In this document: positions 1 to 4,450 of the stretch, piece by piece
Layout of the letters: the number at the start of each line of letters is the position of its first letter
Position numbering within the stretch: position 1 is the first letter of the stretch
Assembly (NCBI GenBank): GCA_947450745.1
Contig: CANFYD010000269.1
Coordinates: forward strand, 1 to 5,923
Reading direction: 5' to 3'
Length of the DNA: 5,923 nt
DNA from: Burkholderiales bacterium
GTDB lineage: Bacteria; Pseudomonadota; Gammaproteobacteria; Burkholderiales; Burkholderiaceae_C
Notes under the pieces: model-generated
The model's input: only the letters and a program-made list of their open reading frames with translations
Told to the model about the DNA's origin: nothing
The model's database searches: none
Made by a program: the position numbers and the translations under genes

Positions 1-9
1 AGTAAAAAG

Positions 10-27
10 TTCTCAGCCTCATGAGAA
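10..27. promoter_or_regulatory. Inverted repeat TTCTCA-N6-TGAGAA, candidate operator
   Basis: TTCTCA at 10-15 and TGAGAA at 22-27 form a perfect 6-bp inverted repeat around a 6-base spacer. The same half-sites recur, again only in non-coding DNA, upstream of the response regulator gene at 2063-2104. It lies 78 bases beyond the end of the kinase gene, so it probably belongs to the promoter of a neighbouring gene outside the window to the left. Binding by the regulator encoded at 1334-2041 is inference from the shared motif. Confidence 0.5.
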
Positions 28-57
28 ACAAACGCCGGGCCGCCCCAAGTGTTTCTC

Positions 58-99
58 CTCCCCCTCGGGGGGCCTGACGCGAAGCGGCAGGTCTGGGGG
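58..99. repeat. GC-rich double hairpin, REP-like element and possible terminator
   Basis: Two adjacent stem-loops are visible. CCCCC at 60-64 pairs with GGGGG from 67 on. CTGACGC at 74-80 pairs with GCGGCAG at 84-90 around GAA, with one mismatch. A further GGGGG at 94-98 could compete for the C-run. This layout resembles GC-rich intergenic repeats often seen between genes in Comamonadaceae-type betaproteobacteria; that likeness is from memory and not checked. It sits just after the end of the kinase gene, so it may end that operon's transcript, but there is no clear U-tract on the minus strand. Confidence 0.45.
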
Positions 100-104
100 C
101 ACTC

Positions 105-1337
105 TCAGCGCAGGGGCAGGCTCAGCTCGGCCCGCAGCCCACCTTCGGCCCGGTTGCTCAGGGTCAGCCGTCCGCCTTGGCGTTGCGCCAGGTCGCGGGC
201 GATGTATAGGCCCAGGCCGGTGCCGCCGGTGTGGCGGTTGCGGGACGCGTCAAGACGGTAAAACGGCTGGAACACCGCTTCCAGCTGAGCCGCCGGTATG
301 CCCGGCCCCTGGTCTTGCACCACGATCTGAACCCGGCCCGCGCTGAGCTTGACCTCGATGTCCGCGCGCTCGCCGTAGCGCAGCGCGTTGCTGACCAAGT
401 TGGCTACCACCCGGCGCAGGGCCAGCGGCTGCGCCAGCGTGATGGCGGACCCGCCGCTGCCGCTGCAACTGACCGCTTGGCCTTGCTCGGACAGGTCATC
501 GCTGACGGCCTGCACCAGGGCGGTGATGTCGGTCGGCTGCAGCGGCTCGGCATGGGCCGAGCCTTCCAGGCGGAACACTTCCAGCACGCTGTCGATCAGC
601 AAGTCCATTTCCCGGATGTCGGCCACCGAGCGCTGTTGCAGCTCGGGGTCGTTCGTCATCGATTCCAGCCGCATGCGCAGTCGCGTCAACGGTGTGCGCA
701 GATCGTGGGAAATAGCGGCCACCATCAGGCTGCGGGACTGGAATTGCTCGCGCAACTGGCGGGCCATGGTGTTGAACACCGCCGCCGCCTCGCGCACCTC
801 GCGGGTACCGCGCTGCTCGTCCAGCGCGGGCGTTGCCGCGTCGCTGCTGAGTCCTTCGCCGAGCGTGCGCGCGGCCAGCACCAGGCGGCGCACCGGCGCA
901 GCCAACCAGGCCGAGCCCCACCAGGCGGCCAGCGCAATCACCGCAAAGCGCACCGCGTAGTCGAGCAGCAAGGCATTCAGGGGCAGGCTGGCCGGACCGG
1001 GCGGCCCGCCCTCCCGGTGATCTGGGGGATCTGGGGGATTGGCAAGCTCTGCTGGCTCCGACCGCTCAGCAGGTTCTGATCGCTCCGGCTGGTGCGGCTG
1101 GTGCGGCCCGCCATGCTGCGGCGGCTGCTGCGCCCGGACATCGGGCACGCCCGGCGTCGGCGGCAGCGACGGGAAGGTCGGCAATTGCTGCAACGAAAAC
1201 CCACCGCCGTCGCCGCCATGGGAGGGCAGATAAAAAAACCGCACCGCCGTGAAGGCCAGCAAGTGGCTGGCCACCAAAGCCAGCCACATCAGCAGCAACA
1301 GGCGTTTGGACAGCGTGTCGGTGAACCAGCGCTTCAT
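105..1337 (-). CDS. Sensor histidine kinase, EnvZ-like, with Pro-rich periplasmic loop
   Basis: This is an inner-membrane sensor kinase of 410 residues that autophosphorylates and passes phosphate to the response regulator encoded just upstream. The first membrane segment is about residues 12-36 and the second about 121-146. A HAMP-like linker follows (about 147-200). The H box is ISHDLRTPL with phospho-acceptor His211. The N box contains N313 and N317, the G1 box is DQGPG at 342-346, the F box is about FQPFYRLD, and the G2 box is GGTGLGL at 371-377. All catalytic boxes look intact. The sensor loop (about 37-119) is not a recognisable folded domain: it is rich in Pro, Gly, Gln and His and contains tandem repeats. 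The frame stays open well upstream of 1337, but ATG 1337 was chosen because it gives a standard kinase N-terminus and overlaps the regulator stop as ATGA, implying translational coupling. The signal sensed is unknown. Confidence 0.93.
   Translation of the reverse strand: MKRWFTDTLSKRLLLLMWLALVASHLLAFTAVRFFYLPSHGGDGGGFSLQQLPTFPSLPPTPGVPDVRAQQPPQHGGPHQPHQPERSEPAERSEPAELANPPDPPDHREGGPPGPASLPLNALLLDYAVRFAVIALAAWWGSAWLAAPVRRLVLAARTLGEGLSSDAATPALDEQRGTREVREAAAVFNTMARQLREQFQSRSLMVAAISHDLRTPLTRLRMRLESMTNDPELQQRSVADIREMDLLIDSVLEVFRLEGSAHAEPLQPTDITALVQAVSDDLSEQGQAVSCSGSGGSAITLAQPLALRRVVANLVSNALRYGERADIEVKLSAGRVQIVVQDQGPGIPAAQLEAVFQPFYRLDASRNRHTGGTGLGLYIARDLAQRQGGRLTLSNRAEGGLRAELSLPLR
1019..1108 (-). 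repeat. Three consecutive short tandem duplications in the kinase sensor loop
   Basis: Reading the coding strand there are three back-to-back duplications: CCGCACCAG twice (1091-1108, encoding PHQPHQ), an 18-base unit twice (1050-1085, encoding ERSEPA twice), and CCCCCAGAT twice (1020-1037, encoding PPDPPD). The 9-base units are identical copies. The two 18-base units differ at five positions, every one a synonymous third codon position. The region encodes about residues 77-106 of the kinase, in the periplasmic loop, and is probably disordered. Confidence 0.8.
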
Positions 1338-2041
1338 GCCTGTACCTTGACGTCGAACAAATAGCCCTCCCCGCGCATGGTGCGGATCAGCCGTGGCTCG
1401 CGCGGTGAATCTCCGAGCTTCTGGCGCAGCCGAGACACCGCCAGATCGATGCTGCGGTCGTTCACCTCGACGCCCGGCGCACGGGTCAGGTCGATCAGCT
1501 GATCCCGCGACAAAACCCGTTCCGGTCGGTCCACAAAGGCCGACAGCAGGCGGAATTCGGCGTTCGACAGCAGCACCACCACCGCATCGGGCGACTTCAG
1601 CTGGCGCAACACGCGGTCGAATTGCCAGCCTTCGAACGTCACCGTGCGGCGCCTGGCAGCGTCGGCATGCTGCTCGCCTTTTTTCAAGCGCCGCAGCACC
1701 GCATGGATGCGCGCCACCAGCTCGCGCGGCTCGAACGGCTTGCCCAGGTAGTCGTCGGCGCCCATCTCCAGCCCGAGCACCCGGCTGATCGGGTCGCCCT
1801 GAGCGGTCAACATCAGCACCGGCGTGGCGCAATGGCTTTGCACCCATTGGCACAGGGTCAGCCCGCTTTCATCGGGCAGCATCAGGTCCAGCACCACCAC
1901 GTCGAAACTGCCGACCGTCATCAACCGGCGCATCTCGGCGCCATCGGCGGCGGTGCTCACCGTCATGCCAAAACGCTGCAAAAACTCCTGCAGCGCCTCG
2001 CGAATTTCACGGTCATCATCGACCACCAAGCAGCGGGTCAT
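1334..2041 (-). CDS. OmpR-family response regulator (receiver plus winged-helix DNA-binding domain)
   Basis: This is a cytoplasmic transcription regulator of 235 residues, the usual OmpR/PhoB-family length, and the partner of the kinase that follows it. The receiver domain (about 1-120) shows the acidic cluster D8-D9-D10, the phospho-acceptor D52 in VLDLMLP, T79 and K101 in the GKPFEP motif. The C-terminal winged helix (about 133-231) has the family pattern: LSNAEFRLL, RVLSRDQLIDLTR, then RSIDLAVSRLRQKLG and the hairpin IRTMRGEGYLF. ATG 2041 is the only plausible start: an in-frame TGA lies nine codons upstream (2066-2068) with no start codon between. The ribosome site is poor, only AGG directly abutting the ATG, so translation may be weak or the transcript may be leaderless. 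The gene order regulator then kinase with a 4-base overlap is typical. Candidate autoregulatory repeats lie at 2063-2104. Confidence 0.95.
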   Translation of the reverse strand: MTRCLVVDDDREIREALQEFLQRFGMTVSTAADGAEMRRLMTVGSFDVVVLDLMLPDESGLTLCQWVQSHCATPVLMLTAQGDPISRVLGLEMGADDYLGKPFEPRELVARIHAVLRRLKKGEQHADAARRRTVTFEGWQFDRVLRQLKSPDAVVVLLSNAEFRLLSAFVDRPERVLSRDQLIDLTRAPGVEVNDRSIDLAVSRLRQKLGDSPREPRLIRTMRGEGYLFDVKVQA

Positions 2042-2062
2042 CCTAGATTCGGCTGCGTAGCG

Positions 2063-2106
2063 TTCTCACCCAATGAGAGATGGCGGGCAGGATGAGAAAT
2101 CTCAAT
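2063..2106 (-). promoter_or_regulatory. Paired inverted repeats upstream of the response regulator gene
   Basis: Two inverted repeats built from the same half-site are present: TTCTCA-N5-TGAGAG at 2063-2079 and TGAGA-AA-TCTCA at 2093-2104. They match the perfect copy at 10-27. The nearer copy lies 22-38 bases upstream of the regulator start codon. On the minus strand the farther copy overlaps TTGAGA (2105-2100), a possible -35 element, but I see no convincing -10. The arrangement suggests autoregulation by the encoded OmpR-type protein; this is inference. Confidence 0.5.
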
Positions 2107-2212
2107 AGACATGGGGCCTCCGAGGCGGTGGGGAGCGGTCAACTACCGATTCTAGGATGTGGCTTCCTCCGTCCAGGCCAGTGCAGCCGGCCGGCCGAAC
2201 AGGCTGTCGGGC

Positions 2213-2230
2213 GCGGGCGCTGCGGCCCGC
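2213..2230 (-). terminator. GC-rich hairpin downstream of the dioxygenase gene
   Basis: GCGGGC at 2213-2218 and GCCCGC at 2225-2230 form a 6-bp G/C stem around a 6-base loop, beginning 28 bases past the dioxygenase stop on the minus strand. No U-tract follows it, so it could be a weak terminator or a 3' stabilising structure. A separate palindrome GCCGGCCGGC lies at 2186-2195. The rest of the 217-base gap between 2041 and 2259 shows no gene that I can support. Confidence 0.35.
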
Positions 2231-2258
2231 CAGATTACACCAGCGCCGCCGCTCACCG

Positions 2259-3218
2259 TCAGGCCGGCAAGCCGAGGGTCAAGGTGGCGATGTAGCCCAG
2301 CGCCACGCTGCCCGTGACGGCGGCCAGCTCGGCGGTGACGCCGTCGCTGAAGACGTTGTCGGTGGCAAAGCTGATACGACTGAGGTTGGCCACGCTGTTG
2401 CTGTAGCCGTCCACATTGGCATAGACCGTGCTGCAGACATTGACAGGGAAGGCGATCTGCGAAGTCTTGAGCTTGCTGGCGGCGCTGCCGGCCAAGCTGG
2501 TGCTGCGATAGATCTCGAAGTGCATATGCGGCATGCGGCCCGCATAGCAGCCGGGGAAGATGGTCGTGAAGGTGACTGAACCGTCGCTGCCGGTGGCTTG
2601 CACGCCGCGCAGATAGTTCTGTGCGGTAACGCCGCTGGAATACATCGAGTAATTGCCGTCGCGGTCACAGTGCCACAAGTAGACGGCATAGCCGGCCAAG
2701 TCGGCGCAAGCGCCGTTGGTGTTGACCAGCTTGAGGATCACCGTCAGCGGTTGGCCGGCGGCCGTGCCGGACGCGCCGGCAAAACTGCTGCGCAGGTCGC
2801 TGCGCACGATGCCGCTCAGAGCCAGCGCGTTGACGACCGAGCCGTTGACACTGTTGGAGCCGTCGCCGGGATAGGGGCCGGCGGTTTCTTCCGGGCTGAC
2901 GGCACAGCTGCTGGTGGTCGTCGTCGTCGTCGTCGTGGGCGTTGTCGTGGTTGTCGTTGTGGTGGTGGTTGTGGTCGCGCCGGTGTCGGCTGCCGCCCCT
3001 GTGCTGCTGGTGCCTGCGGCATCCCCGCTGCCGCCGCCGCAACCCAGCAGCGACAGTGCGCCAGCGCCAGCGAACCAAAGCAGCGCCCGGCGCCGCTGCT
3101 GCAGCCCGGCCTCGAGCACTTGCAGGTCGTGGTGCAAACCGAGGTCGTGGCCGTGGATCTCGTTTTGGTCGGGGCCGCTCTTGCGGCTGTCGCCGTGACG
3201 GCTTGAATGGTCGGGCAT
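2259..3218 (-). CDS. Exported intradiol ring-cleavage dioxygenase-like protein (putative Tat lipoprotein)
   Basis: This 319-residue protein is related to protocatechuate and catechol intradiol dioxygenases, which use non-heme Fe(III) to open dihydroxylated aromatic rings between the two hydroxyls. The iron-ligand set can be placed by motif: Y190 (DGNY), Y225 (PGCY), H231 and H233 (PHMHFE), with R228 nearby. ETAGPYPG at about 111-118 is typical of the exported branch. The N-terminus has a long hydrophilic region, then RRRALLWF (arginines 42-44), a hydrophobic stretch and the lipobox LLGC with C60. This implies Tat export and lipid anchoring in the envelope. A Thr/Pro tether follows at 82-102. 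Five further cysteines (105, 171, 184, 224, 262) could form disulfides outside the cytoplasm. ATG 3218 was chosen over TTG 3221 because AAGGAG lies 6 bases upstream of it. The substrate is not predictable; acting with the upstream FAH-type enzyme is possible. Confidence 0.85.
   Translation of the reverse strand: MPDHSSRHGDSRKSGPDQNEIHGHDLGLHHDLQVLEAGLQQRRRALLWFAGAGALSLLGCGGGSGDAAGTSSTGAAADTGATTTTTTTTTTTTPTTTTTTTTSSCAVSPEETAGPYPGDGSNSVNGSVVNALALSGIVRSDLRSSFAGASGTAAGQPLTVILKLVNTNGACADLAGYAVYLWHCDRDGNYSMYSSGVTAQNYLRGVQATGSDGSVTFTTIFPGCYAGRMPHMHFEIYRSTSLAGSAASKLKTSQIAFPVNVCSTVYANVDGYSNSVANLSRISFATDNVFSDGVTAELAAVTGSVALGYIATLTLGLPA
2913..2975 (-). repeat. Threonine-codon microsatellite encoding a Thr12-Pro-Thr8 tether
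   Basis: The stretch encodes residues 82-102 of the dioxygenase: twelve Thr, one Pro (94) and eight Thr. The C-terminal block contains six identical ACG codons in a row (2919-2936), a pure trinucleotide repeat prone to slippage. The N-terminal block mixes ACC, ACA and ACG, which points to an older tract or one kept by selection on the protein. Slippage would change tether length in whole codons without breaking the frame. Confidence 0.85.
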
Positions 3219-3224
3219 CAAAAA

Positions 3225-3230
3225 CTCCTT
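3225..3230 (-). promoter_or_regulatory. Ribosome binding site AAGGAG deciding the dioxygenase start
   Basis: AAGGAG on the minus strand lies 6 bases before ATG 3218 and only 3 bases before the in-frame TTG at 3221. The spacing favours ATG 3218 as the true start. Confidence 0.75.
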
Positions 3231-3348
3231 GCGCTGCAGGCCGGGCTGGCCTCGTTGCTTGCATTGGAGTGGTGGCGCGTGTCAGCCCGATAGCCGCTTG
3301 ATGTCCAAGCCGACACAAAGCCCGCCGTCATTGCCCCTGCGCTTGGGT

Positions 3349-3395
3349 CCCGGCAGCCCCGGCAAGGCGCATGACCAAGCCGGGGGGATGCCGGG
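3349..3395 (-). terminator. Nested inverted repeat downstream of the FAH-family gene
   Basis: Two nested stems are visible: outer CCCGGCA (3349-3355) with TGCCGGG (3389-3395), and inner CCCCGGC (3357-3363) with GCCGGGG (3379-3385). Single bases on one side and GGA on the other form a bulge. The structure starts about 10 bases after the FAH-family stop on the minus strand. It is a strong potential RNA fold with no U-tract, so it may be a partial terminator or processing structure separating the hydrolase and dioxygenase messages. In the rest of the 186-base gap (3219-3404) I see only the dioxygenase ribosome site. Confidence 0.45.
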
Positions 3396-3404
3396 GGATG
3401 GCGC

Positions 3405-4190
3405 TCAGACGATTTTCACGCTCAGGTTGGGCAGGCCGTCGATGTGGCAGTCGATCACGTCGCCGCGCACCACCGGGCCGACGTTCTCGGGCGTGCCCGA
3501 ATAGATGATGTCGCCGGCCATCAGCTCGAACGCTTCCGAGAGCTTGCTGATCTGCTCGGCCACGCTCCACAGCATCTGGTTCAGGTTGGCGTTCTGCTTC
3601 ATCACGCCGTTCACTTTCAGCCAGATCGCGCCCTGGGTGAAATGGCCGGTCTGCGCCAAGCGGTGCAAGGGGCCGATCGGGGCCGAATGATCAAAGCTCT
3701 TGCCGATTTCCCAGGGCTTTTTCTGATCCCCCAGCGCCCGTTGCAGATCCCGCCGGGTCATGTCCAGGCCGAGCGAGTAGCCGTAGACATGCTCCAGCGC
3801 GCTGGCCATCGCGATGTTGCGACCGCCGCTCTGCAAGGCCGCCACCAATTCCACCTCGTAGTGGTAGTTCTGGGTCAGCGCCGGGTAGGGGTGATCGCTC
3901 ACTTGGCCAGGTGCGACGTACTGGATCGCGTCGGTCGGTTTTTGAAAGAAGAACGGCGGCTCGCGCGTCGGGTCCGAGCCCATCTCGCGCGCATGAGCGG
4001 CGTAATTGCGGCCGATGCAATAGATGCGCCGGACCGGAAACATCAGCTCACCACCGACGATGGGGATGTAAGTGGGCGCCACATTGAACGGCGTTTTGAC
4101 GCCACTCTGCGCCACGCTTGGCAGGGCACAACCCGCCAAGGCACCCAAACCCAGGGTGGCGGTGGTTCCGAACAATGATCTGCGATCCAT
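3405..4190 (-). CDS. Fumarylacetoacetate hydrolase (FAH) family protein with export signal
   Basis: This 261-residue FAH-family enzyme carries an N-terminal signal. Family members hydrolyse or decarboxylate beta-keto or acylpyruvate-type acids with Mg or Mn; fumarylpyruvate hydrolase and FAHD1 types are the closest in pattern. The domain begins at PVRRIYCIGRNYAAH. It shows the His-Glu dyad H66 and E69, metal ligands E112 and E114 (YEVEL) and D143, the lysine K164 (GKSFD), and the GTPENVGP motif at 232-239. Ahead of the domain are DRRSLFG (twin arginines 3-4), a hydrophobic stretch and the lipobox LAGC with C21, predicting Tat export and perhaps lipid anchoring. FAH proteins normally lack any signal, so this is unusual. 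GGAG lies 7 bases before ATG 4190, supporting this start. The gene is 186 bases upstream of the dioxygenase on the same strand and divergent from the di-heme gene. The substrate is unknown. Confidence 0.88.
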   Translation of the reverse strand: MDRRSLFGTTATLGLGALAGCALPSVAQSGVKTPFNVAPTYIPIVGGELMFPVRRIYCIGRNYAAHAREMGSDPTREPPFFFQKPTDAIQYVAPGQVSDHPYPALTQNYHYEVELVAALQSGGRNIAMASALEHVYGYSLGLDMTRRDLQRALGDQKKPWEIGKSFDHSAPIGPLHRLAQTGHFTQGAIWLKVNGVMKQNANLNQMLWSVAEQISKLSEAFELMAGDIIYSGTPENVGPVVRGDVIDCHIDGLPNLSVKIV

Positions 4191-4208
4191 CTTTTGACTC
4201 CAGAGGTG

Positions 4209-4224
4209 ATCCGCTGCAGCGGAT
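4209..4224. promoter_or_regulatory. 16-bp perfect palindrome upstream of the FAH-family gene
   Basis: ATCCGCTGCAGCGGAT reads the same on both strands and lies 19-34 bases upstream of the FAH-family start, 7 bases upstream of its GGAG. It is flanked by two direct copies of TTTTGACT (4192-4199 and 4230-4237). It could be a repressor operator, or a small hairpin in the mRNA leader next to the ribosome site. No candidate regulator for it is encoded in the window other than the two response regulators. Confidence 0.45.
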
Positions 4225-4311
4225 ACGGTTTTTGACTGCGTGACCAGCCTACTTTATCGGACAGCCGCCAGCCCGCTGCACCGATCGCCGGCCCAAGCAG
4301 GTCACGCCCGC

Positions 4312-4338
4312 AAATGACCGAAATGTCATTTTCAGACA
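4312..4338. promoter_or_regulatory. Inverted repeats AAATGAC-N6-GTCATTT and TGTC-N7-GACA in the divergent promoter region
   Basis: AAATGAC (4312-4318) and GTCATTT (4325-4331) form a perfect 7-bp inverted repeat with a 6-base spacer. A second repeat, TGTC (4324-4327) with GACA (4335-4338), overlaps it. The larger repeat lies almost exactly midway between the two divergent starts: about 121 bases from ATG 4190 and 119 from ATG 4451. The placement suits a protein that controls both genes. The rest of the 260-base gap (4191-4450) holds the 4209 palindrome and a ribosome site; I cannot assign a firm sigma-70 promoter. Confidence 0.5.
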
Positions 4339-4440
4339 GGACTCGGGCCCTAGCATCAAGGCAACGACCTGCTGACTGAGCCGTCCAAAAGCGGGCTCCG
4401 CCTCGCTGCAAGCCCTTCCCTGGCCATTCGCCACTTCTTT

Positions 4441-4444
4441 GGAG
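4441..4444 (+). promoter_or_regulatory. Ribosome binding site GGAG deciding the di-heme gene start
   Basis: GGAG lies 6 bases before ATG 4451. An in-frame TTG at 4439 overlaps this site and would add only METC ahead of a normal signal peptide, so ATG 4451 is preferred. Confidence 0.7.
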
Positions 4445-4450
4445 ACCTGT

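Noticed and set aside
231..1079. Open frame of 282 codons on the plus strand opposite the histidine kinase
   Set aside because: It is antisense to a kinase with all catalytic boxes, and the His/Arg/Gln-rich composition is typical of a GC-rich shadow frame.
1338..1853. Upstream extension of the kinase frame through the response regulator gene
   Set aside because: The extension is an out-of-frame reading of the regulator. The ATGA overlap at 1334-1337 and a normal membrane-segment N-terminus support ATG 1337.
2157..2579. Plus-strand open frame of 140 codons starting in the CTAGG box
   Set aside because: Most of it is antisense to the dioxygenase C-terminus, and it has no ribosome site or recognisable domain.
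2911..2980. Repeat tract considered as a CRISPR-like or minisatellite array
   Set aside because: It is a trinucleotide coding repeat without spacers, fully explained by the Thr/Pro tether.
2914..3198. Plus-strand frame with a long run of valines resembling a membrane segment
   Set aside because: The valines are the reverse reading of the threonine-codon repeat, not a real transmembrane protein.
3444..4178. Open frame of 244 codons on the plus strand opposite the FAH-family gene
   Set aside because: It mirrors a gene with a clear active site, and its product is low-complexity and unlike any family I know.
4232..4260. Possible sigma-70 promoter TTGACT-N17-TATCGG on the plus strand
   Set aside because: The -10 is poor, it lies about 190 bases from the di-heme gene start, and TTGACT is part of a local direct repeat.
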